A stretch of 64,000 nt of DNA from Dentipellis sp. KUC8613 (GCA_002286715.1 NSJX01000001.1:1436217-1500216), one strand, 5' to 3'. Positions 1 to 11,829 are shown, counted from the first letter of the stretch. The notes: generated from the sequence alone by a model not told the origin. Translations and numbers: made by a program.

Positions 1-816
1 GCTATCCTTAGAACGTGCTGGGACACGCGGATGCAAATTACATAATACAATTTTGTCACGGTCACGGGAGCGCCCGAGATGCCCGGGGACGGCCCTCCGG
101 AGGTCGCCCAAGGCGCAACTCGCTCAATGCTCGCCCGTTTGCCGCCAATTTTGGCATGGACGTGTGCCCAATCTGCCGCTACGGCCTGTAGTAATTTGGG
201 ATTTTTGGGATCCAGGGAAAGCTGAAAAAACGCGTCCGAGTCGCCCAAACTGCCGAATCTCGCCCTCTTACCTAAGTTTGCCCCCCCATCACACCGGCAA
301 TCGCGCTCGGCGCGCCGCCAAGCGTGTCCCAGAGCGAAATTGACACCTTAGAACGACTTGGGACACGACGTTTTGGCCGGGCCAAGGCCCTCCGCTGGCA
401 GGGGAGCGTGTCCCAGACGAAAACTCGATTTCACTGCGCTCTGGGACACGCCGCGCCGGCCGGCCTCTCCGGCCTCCCCGGGCATCACTAAAAATCCATC
501 AAAATTCATTTCGCGCTCCGCCGCCCCCGCGTGCAGGTCCCTCGGCCCTTCCCGTGGCCCCCGACGCGCCGCCGCGACCGTCGTCGCCGTCGCGGACAAC
601 GACCGACGCCTTTGCCCGATCGGCTCCCCCCGTTTCACGTCACACTTTGTCACAGCACGTGATTGCGTGTCCCGGGACACGCACTCAATGGGATTTCCGA
701 CACAGCCACCGTGTCCCATCACCACTAAGCTTATCAAACGATACCATGCATGATCTCTAATATATCTGCGGTGCGGTTCCAGCCGCTTCTCCTGAAGGTC
801 CTTCCGTGCTGCAACC
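1..816. repeat. Gene-free stretch with clustered CGTGTCCC/GGGACACG motifs
   Basis: No coding region is supported here. The 8-bp motif GGGACACG or its complement CGTGTCCC occurs at 20-27, 323-330, 360-367, 407-414, 443-450, 666-673, 674-681 and 710-717. Two copies belong to a longer 22-bp unit (6-27 and 346-367) that begins CCTTAGAACG, has four variable bases, then GGGACACG. The copies at 666-681 abut to form a perfect 16-bp palindrome. The rest is GC-rich with GGCC-rich runs. It may be a degenerate repeat or the edge of a mobile element, or the far upstream region of the oxygenase gene that starts at 817. The open frames here look non-coding. Confidence 0.5.
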
Positions 817-2252
817 ATGTACTCGACTCTCATTCTCGGTGTTCGACGCGCGCCAATCAGAGCGCTCGGTTTTCGTGGTAAGCAATGGGCTTGGAGAGGT
901 CTGGCGACCCACGCTGCGGTGAGCATGTCTCCTAGTCCTCTGAGTGGGCGTTTCATACTGATATTGCTGTCTCGAGACTGAAACGAGTGATTCTTTTCGA
1001 ATCCCTGTAATTGACTTCAGCAAGTACCGCAACGCGTCATCTGTGTCGGAGAAGCGACAGACAGCAGACGAAGTTGTGCAGGGCTTCAAGGATGTTGGCT
1101 TCATCTACCTCGATGGACACGGGATCCCTCCGAGCATGGTCGACCATGCCTTTGAGAAGGTGCGTAACTCTTGCCTGCCAATGTACGCTGTGTCTGACGA
1201 GCCGCGTTGTTCAGAGTGCACAGTTCTTCCGATTGCCGTCGGAAGTCAAGGTAATGTCCAGCGCCTCCAGGGCATCGCTCTAACTCCAACGAAACCTCTT
1301 CTCTCCCAGGACCAACTTGCTTGGGAAGACCCACGCTCCAATCGTGGCTATGTGAAGATTGGTCGTGAGCGAGTGACGCAGTCTGCCGACCCGGATGAAA
1401 TCGCTGCGCTGCGAGCCCAGGCCCCTGACTTCAAAGAAACGATGGAAATTGGCAGGGATTGGGATGAGACATGGAGGAATCGTTGGCCTCAAGGGGATCT
1501 TGCTCCTGGGTTCAAGCAGACCATGCTGGATTTCTTCAGGGTAAGTGCTATCTCGTACATCGTTGCAATGGGATAGACATAACGTTGGACATAGACTTGC
1601 CATGACTTGCACACTCTAGTCATGCGCTCCATTGCTCTGGGGTTGGACCTCGACGAGCACTTCTTCGATGACAAAATCCACGAGCAATACCACAATCTGC
1701 GTCTACTGTCGTATCCCCCTATAAAAACGTCTTCGCTGCTCAAGGAAGGGCAAGCCAGGGCTGGCGCGCATTCGGGTAGGACCATCCTTTTCTCCTGCTA
1801 CGCACCTTTCTCAATGCACCCGGACAGATTATGGGACTTTGACCCTGTTATTCCAAGATTCCGTTGGGGGGTTGGAGGTGCAGAACCCCCACACCAAAAT
1901 ATTCCAGCCCGCGCGCCCTATTGTACGGCACATCCATTCATCAACCCCTTCATAACTCACATCCTCACAGCCAGGGACTATCGTCATCAATGCTGGTGAC
2001 CTCCTCGCACGCTGGAGCAACGACGTTCTGAGGTCGACTTTGCATCGAGTCGTCGCGCCCGCAGCAGTGAAAACGAGCGAGACTGAGAGCGTCACCCCCG
2101 CCCGACAGTCTATCGCGTTCTTCTGCAATCCGAATGGCGGCGCGGAGATCTCTTGCCTCCCGACTTGCACGGGGCCCAACCAAGAGAAGAAGTATGACCC
2201 GGTCACGACGGAGGAATATATCGTCGGTCGTTTAGCTGCGACATATCACTGA
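817..2252 (+). CDS. 2-oxoglutarate/Fe(II)-dependent oxygenase, isopenicillin-N-synthase-like
   Basis: Seven exons (817-918, 977-1159, 1215-1250, 1310-1540, 1595-1775, 1828-1922, 1971-2252) join in phase to about 369 residues, the usual family length. The N-terminal DIOX_N part has IPVIDFSKYRN, DVGFIYLDGHGI and FFRLPSEVK. The catalytic part carries the iron ligands in GAHSDYG (His and Asp) and TLHRVVAP (His), and the 2-oxoglutarate-binding RxS in RQSIAFF. The family hydroxylates, desaturates or cyclises small molecules; the substrate cannot be told from the sequence. The first exon encodes 34 residues rich in Arg/Ala with no acids before the fold, resembling a mitochondrial presequence. No other in-frame Met precedes the conserved start, so this exon or an unseen alternative is required. 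No biosynthetic cluster surrounds the gene. Confidence 0.88.
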
Positions 2253-2636
2253 CACGCAAAACGCGGCAGTAAGAGGGCTCAGGGAGGTTGGTGTATCACT
2301 GAAGAGAAAGGATATGTATCTTGTGGATAGGATCTATGGTGTCTTTTGTGCATGATCACTGGTGTACTGTAGCCTCTGCATGAGTTTTCCCTACAACGAC
2401 TCGGCGCCAACTAGCGGGCTCCCAGAGAGAAAGAGTCATGTGACCCGACGCGTGTTGTTTACTGGCACGCGTCGTCCGTTGATTGATCCGGTTCCATTCC
2501 TCACCCTGCGTCCGTGCCTACGCGTTGACTTCGCACTCATTCAGTACTTGCAAATCTCCTCCGCTGCTTGCATCTTGGTGCAACCCTCGTCATAACAGCG
2601 CGACGTTCATTTCCACAGGCCATTTTCTGCGACCTT
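2253..2636. other. Intergenic, oxygenase to RING gene
   Basis: 384 bp between two genes on the same strand. It should hold the 3' end of the oxygenase transcript and the promoter of the RING gene. No further feature is seen. Confidence 0.5.
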
Positions 2637-3515
2637 ATGGCCTCTTTCGAGCCTAGCGGCACACAGGACCTTGCAATCACAGCGGCCATATCTAATCTAC
2701 CCGTCCTTACGCCAGACGAGGTGTCGAATCTCGACGAATTCTGCCCCATATGTCTCATGACGTTCCGGAGTGCGTTCGAGGCCGACGCGATGGCGGGGCC
2801 ATCCACGAAAGGGGTCACGAAAGTGGAAGGCTGCGGGCATATGTTCTGTACGGAAGAGTGAGTGCATCCCTCGTCCTCTGTCACACACGGCTCATGGTTC
2901 CGCAGTTTGGCAGAATGGATACGGTGTAGAGTAAGTTCAGGGTTTCAACTGACAGGCTGACGCTGACATCACGTATCCAGCATGGTACCTGCCCAACCTG
3001 CAGATACCCATTCCTTCCGGAAATACAACCTGTAGATCCGGATGACGAGGAATCCGACGGCGGCGAATACGTTCCCACCGAGTATGACGCAGATACGGAC
3101 TTTGACACAGACTTCGAGGACGGCTTCATGGACAGCGACGGGTTCGACGTCGAGACGATGGATGTGGATGCGGGGGATGCTCCTGTGACTGAAGAAGTGG
3201 GTCTAAGCAGCACCTACGGCGACCGAATCGAAGACGACGAACATCTGGAGAGAGATACTGCCGAAGGTTCGTTGGCAGATCCTGAGTGGTGGGACGAAGC
3301 CGACGAAGATGCGCGAAACTGGGGCCTCACCGACGGAGACTCCATGAGCGCTAGCGAGGGCGGGTTGTCACTAGCTGGTTCATCTCGTGAGTACATCTAT
3401 CTCGGACCCATTCCAGTATCTTGACGTGGCCTTTCTAGGGCTGAATGAAGACATCCAGATCAGGCTTAGCCCAGAGGGAGAGTATTCCGTCGAAGACGAA
3501 GACAGGAAGTCGTAA
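2637..3515 (+). CDS. RING-finger protein with acidic tail (probable E3 ubiquitin ligase)
   Basis: Exons 2637-2857, 2906-2930, 2981-3386 and 3439-3515 give 242 residues. The RING spans two small introns: FCPICL, then CGHMFCTEDLAEW, then HGTCPTCRYPF. At the sixth zinc-ligand position the usual Cys is replaced by Asp (CTED), which I believe recurs in fungal RING proteins. Residues after the RING (about 95-220) are strongly acidic, rich in Asp/Glu with DFDTDFEDGF-type runs, and look disordered. RING proteins recruit E2 enzymes for ubiquitin transfer; substrate and location are unknown. The start is the first Met in frame after a probable untranslated stretch. No transmembrane segment is seen. Confidence 0.85.
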
Positions 3516-3680
3516 CGGTAGATCCCACTTTGTATGGCAGCACGGGCGTGGCCGACGATCCATCTTACATCTGTATTCTGTATTTTACAACATCTTCTGG
3601 GTATCGCGTGTAGAACATCTGTATCTACTGTATTTGGGAAAAGAATATCCCTTTCATATACCTGATGATGCTTCTTACCC

Positions 3681-5308
3681 TTAAGCCGACGTGGATCCTT
3701 GTGTCAGCACCAAGGATGCTGCTTTCCCCTCCCTGTCGGCGAGCCATACACCAACAGACTTTCCGCTCCACCGCGCGCCTCGCCCGCCGCCCTTTAAAGT
3801 ACTGAATTGCTTCTTCAAAGCGTCTCCAGTCTCCTTTACCCGCTTATCATCGCTACCGAGCAACATACAGACAGTGGTGGAAGTGGTAGTCTGTGACGAG
3901 GGCGAGGAAGTGAGCAGGAGTGTGTACTGGTGCGTGCTGTCCGACGGGAGATGCGCGGTGAATGCAAATGTGATCGCCTGCAAGAGCGTCAAAGCAGTCG
4001 GAGAATCGTCCGTTCTTCCGATATACTTGGTCCACTCTCCGTCTCCGCCCTCGTTACGCCATTGGGCCATCTCCTCGACCAACCGTCGACCTATATGATC
4101 AGCGAGTTCTCTTTCTATCTCATCAACGCGCTTCTCTCGCTTCTTGCTCTCGTCCAAAACCAACGCGATCCGATCCGGTGCCTCGGAGCTCCCGCACGAT
4201 AGCAAGCCGGATACACGCGAGATCTGCGCCTGTGTCGTCCCGAGGTGCGAAAGTAGCCGCGGGCCCGCGAGGAAGTAGTGGCGCGCCGGAACAGACGATG
4301 TCGGCGGAGGTGGGAAAAGGTAGAGTTGCAGCGACGCCAAAGACGGGAGATGCGTCCCACAGCACGGATTGCGATCGATGCCGTCAATGACCACGACCCG
4401 ATGTACGCCGCCAGTGTAGTCCTTCGGGAGCCCACGGCCCAGCTCCCGAGCTGAGCCAGCTTCTCCGGAGTCGATACCCTTCTCGCCGTCCTTGAGCTCC
4501 TGGACCTCGATATGCACGCTGCGGCCTTCAAAGGCCACTTCGTTGGCTTTGTTCTGGACCTGTGCGGTCTCGGCTACGGTGAGGGGGCGGGGGAGGTCTA
4601 CGTAGGCAGCTGAGGGCCATGCACTGAGCGACCAGCCAAGAGTGGGAAGCGAAAGTTCGCTCTCGAGCAGTGCAGATAACAGATGTTGCGCAGTGTGCAT
4701 ACTCATCTGCCGACTGGGGTTAATACCAGGAGAATGCATTCCCCGTAGAGCGACTTACGTGGTCGAGTCTTCTCTGGAAGCCCGCCTCGCCGAGGGCAAG
4801 ATGGACCTGTTTCCCTGCGGCCAGGGTATCGGGCACCCCTTCGCTATCGTCCTTCACTTTCAGATAGTGCACTGCGACTCCTCCATGGCGTTTCACGAAC
4901 TCGACGTCCCAGACATGGTTATCTTCGGTGGCAAGCAATCCAATATCATGTGGCTGCCCTCCGCCTTCTGGGAACAAGACGGTATCGTGGAGGATCACCT
5001 GTAGATACGGCTGCGTAAGCGTCGGTGGTGCAGAGGCCTTTGCTTGCTTCGCATGTCCTTTCTTTCCGCCGCCGCTCGCAGGTGGGGGAGACGGTTTTAC
5101 AAATGCCGTCGAGATGACATTGGTCGACAGTTCTCGAAGAAGAGGGTCGCCTGCAGCGAATCGATGTCAGTCGCAGGACTCACATAGGTACGCGTAGAGT
5201 CGATCACGGACGTTGGCAGGTCAGTAGGCCGACTGGAATGGTGACAGAGGTATCTGAGGGGACCTTGAGAGTTGGGGACACGATGCGATGGTATCCGGCT
5301 GGGGCCAT
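3681..5308 (-). CDS. Alanyl-tRNA editing protein, AlaX/AARSD1 type
   Basis: Exons (minus strand) 5308-5212, 5150-4759 and 4706-3681 give about 504 residues. The family deacylates Ser-tRNA(Ala) or Gly-tRNA(Ala) in trans to prevent mistranslation of Ala codons. The sequence shows the entry motif CQRDPLLRELSTNV, a VLFPEGGGQPHDIG block typical of AlaRS editing domains, and the zinc/catalytic residues in HTAQHLLSA and CCGTH. The C-terminal ~200 residues match the extra domain of eukaryotic AARSD1 and are longer than in the human protein (about 412 residues). The aminoacylation domain of AlaRS is absent, so this is a free-standing editor. The start is chosen at the Met leading into the conserved N-terminus. 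A (GGA)n tract lies just upstream. Confidence 0.92.
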
Positions 5309-5343
5309 CAGGTTGGCACGGCTCTGTGCAATAAGAAACAAAG

Positions 5344-5367
5344 GGAGGAGGAGGAGGAGGAGGAGGA
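5344..5367. repeat. (GGA)8 microsatellite
   Basis: Eight perfect GGA units lie about 36 bp upstream of the start codon of the AlaX-type gene. Read on that gene's strand it is a (TCC)n pyrimidine tract, as often found in fungal promoters or 5' leaders. It is likely length-polymorphic between strains. Confidence 0.9.
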
Positions 5368-6071
5368 TAACTTCTGAGTACACAAATTCACAGGCACGGT
5401 TGCGACAGACGCTCCCGACGGCCCGCCGATCGAAGTGCGCCATGTGATCGACACGGTCACGTCGAGCGCGTCAATCGACCGAGGCCTCTTGTTTTCCTCG
5501 ACGCTTTGAACTCTCTCCGCGCCCTGGACCACGTTGTCATCAGGAGCACATATTCACTCATTTTGAAACATGCCTCTCGTCCAATGGAACGCGTCGATGA
5601 GCGCTACTTGTGGAACCGACGACCAGCCTCGAAAAAAAAACAGACGGAAGTTCCGTTGAGCCACGGCCTACCCCAGACTTGCCCTGCGACCTGCGCTGGA
5701 TGCCTCGAGCTTGGGGAGGTGCTGCACGCTGGTGCATGCCGAGGGCCAAACGTTCAAGCCGGTGCCGCGCCTGTTTGGCGGGTCGGGCGTGGGGGCGGAT
5801 GGGGCGGGCCGGGAACCCCACTGATGCCCCGCTCCCGAATATGTTCCTGAGCTCATGGCTCCGGTCCACGGTGATCCCTGGGGGACAGCAGAAACCTCGG
5901 ATTTTCTTCCTTATATTTCCCTAATGGCTGCCCCCCTTGTGCTCTTCGAGTCTCCCGGCCCTTCTCCCCCGTGTGCTCGCTTCTCTGTGGTACGTCGTCT
6001 GCAACCTTGTGACCCGCCCGTCCAGCCGTTTGCTCACCATCGCGCGCCTCTCAGGATCCGAACATCGAGCC
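5368..6071. other. Divergent promoter region, AlaX and MFS genes
   Basis: About 700 bp separate two divergent genes. A poly-A run (8-9 bases near 5633) and C/T-rich stretches before 6072 are visible. The open frames are short, have no recognisable protein and overlap each other, so none is called. Confidence 0.5.
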
Positions 6072-7970
6072 ATGCCGTCTTCCATCAAGTCCATTGACAA
6101 GTCCGTCCTGGAGGAGGTGCAGATGGAGAATGCCCCCACTCCATCTGCTCTCGATGTGGAGTTCGGTGGTACGGAGGCCAGGAAGAAGCTCGAGCGCAAG
6201 CTCCTGAGGAAGCTTGATGCGCGGACGTCCATCCTCATCGTGATCTACATTCTCAATTATGTGTGTATTTTGCCTCTTTTCCAGTGCTTGGGCTGACAAC
6301 ACGTGCCTTGACTTCAGATTGACCGCAACAATGCTTCGTGAGTGTTCTCATCCTCGGAGACGCAGTGAGCTGTCCTAACCTAGCTTCAGTGCGGCACGTC
6401 TGCGCGGGTTTGAGAAGGACCTCAACCTGAAGGGAGAAGAATTCAATACCCTTCTCAGTATCCTCTATGTCGGTTATATCCTCATGCAGATACCTTCGTA
6501 AGTTTCGACCACAGCTTTCCACATCAAGTAGTTTTAATGCTGTATTCCCCCAGTAATATGTTCCTTAATTACATCGGCAAGCCATCCATTTACCTGCCCA
6601 TATGTATGATGATCTGGGGCATGATCTCCGTTCTTACTGGTGAGTTCTTATTGCTTCCATGATGACGTTCCAGTACTCACTACATTTGTCAACAGGTATC
6701 ACCACGAATTTTACTGGGGCTCTCCTCACGCGGTTCTTCCTTGGCTTCGTCGAGGCGGCATTCTTCCCGGGATCTCTATTCCTGCTGTCAAAGTGGTACA
6801 AGAGGTCTGAGCTCGGTCTTCGTACCGCCGTGCTTTCATGTGGTAGCTTGATCAGTAACGCCTTCGGGTCGCTGATCGCTTCCGGTATTCTTAACGGGAT
6901 GGATGGAAAGTTGGGACGTGCAGCTTGGAGGTAGGGATCGTTGCCTTTCAACGACAACAGTTTATACTAAAAAGTTTGTGTTAGATGGCTTTTCTACATC
7001 GAGGGTTCCCTCACCATTTTCGTTGCCATCTGCGCCATCTTTATCCTTCCCGACTTCCCCAGCACTTCGTCGCGCTTCCTTACTCCCGATGAGGCCCGAC
7101 TAGCAGTTCTCCGTCTCGAAGAGGACGTCGGTATCAGCGACTCGGACGATGCCACCGGAAAGACCTCAGGTCTTGTGCTTGCTCTGACTGACTGGAAGGT
7201 CTACTGGCTTGCACTTGCTCTGACCAACATGGTCATTTCGCTCTCGTTCAACGCCTTCTTCCCAACATTGAGCGCCACAATGGGCTACAGCTCGACTGTC
7301 ACCTTGTTGCTCTGCGCACCACCATGGGTCTTCGCCACTCTTGTCGCGTTCGCTGTCAACAGGTCAATTTCACGGTTTGATAGCGCGTTATGTCGGACTG
7401 ACAGAATACGCTGCCTAGGCACTCTGACTACGTTGGCGAACGCTTCCTCCATATCGCTATCCCACTTTTCGTCGGCATCATTGGATTCATCATTGCGATC
7501 GCGACGATGAATACGGCTGCGCGCTATGTTTCGCTGTAAGCTCCGTCTTATTCGCGCGCCTTCTCAAGGAGATGCCGACCTGTCATTTAGGTTTTTGATG
7601 GCTCAGTCATACGCCGCCTTCATCTGCTTCCTTGCATGGGTGTCCAACAGCATTGCGCGCCCGCCGTCAAAGCGTGCAGTCGGCATTGCGTTTATCAACG
7701 CGTTTTCCCAGCTTGGTAACATTGCTGGCTCGTGAGTTGACGTCCTTCTAAACTTCCAATAAGGCTATTGACCTCACTATATATAGATATGTGTGGCCTA
7801 AGAACTGGGGCCCTTCATACAGCAATTCGTACGCGATCTGTATCTCGACGAATGGGCTGTGTATTATCATGTGCTTTGTCTTCCGCCAGGCATTGGCACG
7901 GGAGAACAGGAAGCTCGCGGAGAAGGAGCAGGCGGAGGGTAAGCCGAAGGGGTTCAGGTATCTGCTGTAA
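6072..7970 (+). CDS. MFS transporter, anion:cation symporter (allantoate/nicotinate permease-like)
   Basis: Nine exons (6072-6260, 6318-6337, 6390-6497, 6554-6639, 6696-6930, 6985-7362, 7419-7535, 7591-7731, 7787-7970) give about 485 residues. The second exon is only 20 nt and encodes most of IDRNNAS, a signature of the Dal5/Tna1 group of the major facilitator superfamily. Other family blocks are LRGFEKDLNL, LTRFFLGFVEAAFFPG (TM4 region), LLSKWYKRSELGLR and WRWLFYIEG. The C-terminal half has YAAFICFLAWVSNSIARPP and YVWPKNWGPSYSNSYAI. A 12-helix plasma-membrane protein with a short charged C-terminus is expected. Likely substrates are carboxylates such as allantoate, nicotinate or pantothenate, but the sequence does not decide which. 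Confidence 0.92.
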
Positions 7971-8911
7971 TGTGGAGTACCTTACGTTGTTATGTGTTTC
8001 TATGACCGAATGACATTCTGGACGAGGAGAGACGAATTTGACATCTACGTACCAAGGCATCTAGGTTGTTGCCAAGTTGCATTCTTATCCCTCGACCGAG
8101 GCTCGATGACGCGCCAGGGAACATATTTAAGGTTACTGTGTCCAGCGCCTTTGGTTTTTATTTCATATTTAGTCGAGCCAGACATGCCTGCCAAGCGAGC
8201 GCACGCTCGCCTCGCGCAGCAACGTCGAGGATGCTCGCAAGTCCGGGTCAATCTAGCAGACTTGGTATCGCAAACATTCCTTGTCGCCTTTGAAACATTT
8301 GAAGGTAGCTTGCGGATTTTCAGGCCGTGATGCATGATTCTGTGAGTCGACCGACAGGCGTCTTCGGTCTACAGCGAGCCTTGGTTTAAATTTGATGTTA
8401 CAGGAGGATCTGCAGCTGCCAAGTGCATCAAGTTCGGTCACTAGATCAGGGACGGAAAGCTCCCTGCCGAAATGAACTCAGAAAACTCCGCTAGTATCGG
8501 GAGCTCCGACCACGTTGCGGAAGTAGCCGAATATGCGAGAGTTCTCGCGTCGTGACTGGTGCGTGTGCGACTCTGAGCGTGGGTGTGTACATCTCAGCTC
8601 TTCATACCTCCTAGCGACCGGAGACAACAGAACAAGAAGCAAAAGACGGCGCTTGAGCCCGATGCAAGCCGCGGTAAGTCGCGTGGGCGGGGTACCGAGA
8701 CCGCTCGGGCTTGGCAGATGCTCGAGGCGCCAATAGGGTGGGTTTTGCAGTGATTAACAGGCATGACAAGCTGACCTCCCGTTTATGATCAGACGCCTCT
8801 TATATAGCCCACAGCATGAGGAGGACGTGCCCCTCCCAGCGCCTCTTTTTCTCTCCCTCCTTTGCTCGAATTTCCTGACCGCGTCGACGCGTCGCTATAC
8901 CTCTCCCATCT
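7971..8911. other. Intergenic, MFS to chitin deacetylase 1
   Basis: About 940 bp with no supported gene. It holds the transporter's 3' region and the promoter of the first chitin deacetylase, including a TATA-like element near 8801. Confidence 0.5.
8801..8807 (+). promoter_or_regulatory. TATA-like box of chitin deacetylase 1
   Basis: TATATAG lies about 105 bp upstream of the start codon at 8912, followed by a C/T-rich stretch that suits a fungal transcription start. Assigned by position and sequence only. Confidence 0.45.
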
Positions 8912-10614
8912 ATGGTTCCCTTGTGGGTTTCGGCGCTCGCTCTGGCGGTCGCGCTTATCCCGGATGCAGCTATCGCATCGGCGCACATTAAACCTCACTC
9001 CCATGCAGTTCGTGCGCCTTTGCCGGACTCGTGGCACCACCCCCAGGACCATCCTGTGAACGCTCTTTTCAAGCGCGACGGTCCCAGCACCGACGGCGCA
9101 CAATACCCTGATGTCGGTTCGCCGAGTAAGTCTTCGTCTTCCCGGCCTCACTGCTGACCGCTGACCGCTCAAATTGGCGCGCATAGCTTGGTCGGCTGCC
9201 TACCCGACAGGCACTCCCGATAGCAAGGCCATGCCCCAGGCATGGAAAGACGCGTTGAACGCGGCCGTGCAAGCAGGGAAGATCCCCGGAATTGCGCCCT
9301 CCAAGGACAATGGGGACGACAATCCGACGTACCAAGGTGATCCCAACGGCCCCGATATCTGCTCGGCGACGTACAAGTGCAGGATCGATGGCGACGTCTG
9401 GGACGCACCTGACGGCGTTTTCGGCGCCAGCTTTGATGACGGTCCCTTGCCGGTAAGCGATGTTCCGTCTCCATCTGCTCTGCCTGTGTTCTTCGCAGTA
9501 AAGTTGGTGCCCAGCGTGCCCGACTGGTGCCCGGGCTTGTCTACGAGCACGTGCAGTCGCCAAGCATCGGCACCTTTTCTTCGTGCCTGGGTTTTAGTCT
9601 GATAGCGCGTTTCTATCTTCATAGTCGTCAGACAAGCTCTACGCCTTCCTGCAGCAGAACAATGTCCACGCTACCCATTTCTTCATCGGCCTCAATATCC
9701 TTCAGAACCCGAAGGAGTTCCAGACAGCATTCTCGGTGAACCAGGGTGACATTGCAGTCCACACCTACACGCACCCGCACATGACGACGCTCTCGAACGA
9801 GGATGTCGTCGCCCAGCTCGCATGGACCATGGAAATTATCCACAACTCGACCGGGGGCCGCGTGCCCAGGTTCTGGAGGCCTCCCTATGGCGACACTGAC
9901 AAGCGCGTGTCTGCCATTGCGAAGGAGGTCCTTGGATTGACTACGGTCGTCTGGAATCAAGAGTCAGTCTTTCGCATTTCTAACCGTCGAAATTGCTGAT
10001 CCAGTGAGCAGCTCCGAGGACTGGAGTATGCCCACCGGTACGACTCCCGCGAAGATTCACACCCAGTTTCAACAATGGACTTCTGGTAAGTTCCTTGGTG
10101 CTCACCACGCGGTGTTGTATTAACGCCGTGGACAGGATCTAAATCCCCCGGCCTGGTCATCTTGGAGCACGAGCTCAACGATGCTACCGTGCAAGCGTTC
10201 ATCGACAACTTCCCCCTCGTCAAGTCGAACGGCTGGAACGTGGTTTCTATCGCGCAGATGGACAACGCTAACAAGCCTTACCAGAACGGCGACGGCACGA
10301 CTGGCGCCGTGACGGCCGCGGATATCCTCGCGAACGCTGGCTCCGTGAGCGCAAACTCATCGGTTTCGGCGGCACCAGCGTCTTCGGGTTCGGTGGCACC
10401 CGCGAGCTCGGGATCTGCAAATACCCCCGCAAGCGCAAGCACCAGTGGTTCGGCTGGCGCGACTAAGTCTTCATCGTCGTCGAGCAGCAGCGGCACTAGC
10501 AGCAGCAACAACGAAAGCAAATCCAGTGGTGCGAATGTAATCTCGTCGCCCCTTGTCCTCATGGCTGGCGCGACGCTGGCTGGTATCGCCTTTGGCGCGG
10601 GATACCTCGCTTGA
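8912..10614 (+). CDS. Chitin deacetylase 1 (CE4), secreted and probably GPI-anchored
   Basis: Exons 8912-9125, 9187-9452, 9625-9962, 10012-10085 and 10136-10614 give about 456 residues. A hydrophobic signal peptide opens the protein. The NodB/CE4 fold shows motif 1 FDDGP, motif 2 HTYTHPHM (two metal His), motif 3 RFWRPPYGD, then GLTTVVWNQDSEDW and LEHEL. The C-terminal ~90 residues are Ser/Ala/Thr-rich and end in a hydrophobic stretch (SSPLVLMAGATLAGIAFGAG), as in GPI-anchored cell-wall enzymes. The enzyme should convert wall chitin to chitosan outside the cell. It is a close paralog of the gene at 14533-16014, with identical lengths for exons 1 and 3 (214 and 338 nt). It has an intron (10086-10135) that the paralog lacks. 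Confidence 0.94.
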
Positions 10615-11829
10615 AATTCTTTCCAGTTTCCTTTCAGCAGCAATCACTCGCGGTAGGCATCAATTCCCTCGCTTTACGATCGTGGACTCTGGACCCTCGA
10701 ACATCTGTGGCCTGTGCAAGCGGATAAGGCATTACGATACTCATCTCCACTATCTTTGACCATCTGGCATTGCGGACCTCTTCTCTAGTATTATTTTTTG
10801 GGGTTTTTGGGCTCTTGCTCGCTCACGCTATCGCACCATGCAGCTGTGTACTGTAACCATCGTTGTTCTTACATCACCCCGCTCATTTTTTGGCCCTCGC
10901 GGGCGCGTGGTTGTCGCTAATATCTGGCCTTACGCATCAGACTTTTGCTCTACTGTGCTATGTAATGCGCTGTTGTATATCCGTCACAATCTACGCGAAG
11001 CTATGGTACATGGCTAACGACGCAGCGCATGCAAGACACCTTGTCCCTGGCGATGGGGCGCTGGATTCTTCGACGCCTCTGGACCTCCTAGTAAGTAATT
11101 TCGGTGAAACTCACCACTACCCACGCCGTCATCGATGTCGAGCAGAAGTCGAGGAGCTCCGGTGGCAGTTCGAACTTAGAATTGCTCTGCAGCTGGGCCT
11201 CGGTTTGTTACGCCTGGGCCGAAGATAATCTACGGATCTACGGATCTCACATCTGACTCGCACACCGCAATCAGTGCGCGGGTGCCTCCGGCCTTCCGCA
11301 CCTGCCTTGGCCTTCCGGTCGCCAAGACGATCTGCAGCAGCACTGGAATTCCTCCCCACCTTACATAGCTCAGTCTCCCCGCCTTGGCTCAATCCCCCAC
11401 TTTGGCTCGGTCTCGTTCGTTCGCTCGTTCCCGGAATCGAACACGACAAGCCTTTCCGCCAGACTTCACGTATTCCAGAACATCTGGCCAAGTACAGGAC
11501 TGTCATGTCGTCGGCCGATGGAAAAAATGGACAGCTCATGCCTGCACCCTTGTTTTCCAGGCACGCAGCGTGCTTCACGCTGTTGCGTTCTTGAACGTCG
11601 TCGAGCGCAGACCTGAGCGCCCGAGCTCAAGAAGCTGTGGATTCCAGTGAGGTATAGGGCCTCTTATTATGGCAGGCATAGCAGCTGCAGGGTCTCTGCA
11701 GGGTCCATCTAGTTGAGCTGTGCTGATAACGTTCAAAGTCAATTCATCCAGCTTCGCCTGTTTATGTGCGGCGAATTCGCGTTGTACAGCCCTCACGGTC
11801 CGAGGCTGCGTTATAAGTGCAGCTTGATC
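10615..11829. other. Intergenic, chitin deacetylase 1 to F-box gene
   Basis: About 1.2 kb with no recognisable gene. Open frames up to 149 codons occur on both strands but have no family motif or splice support. A short tandem CTACGGAT duplication lies near 11230. Confidence 0.4.

Noticed and set aside
11129..11578. 149-codon minus-strand frame between the deacetylase and F-box genes
   Set aside because: Arg/Ser-rich shadow composition, no motif, no splice sites.
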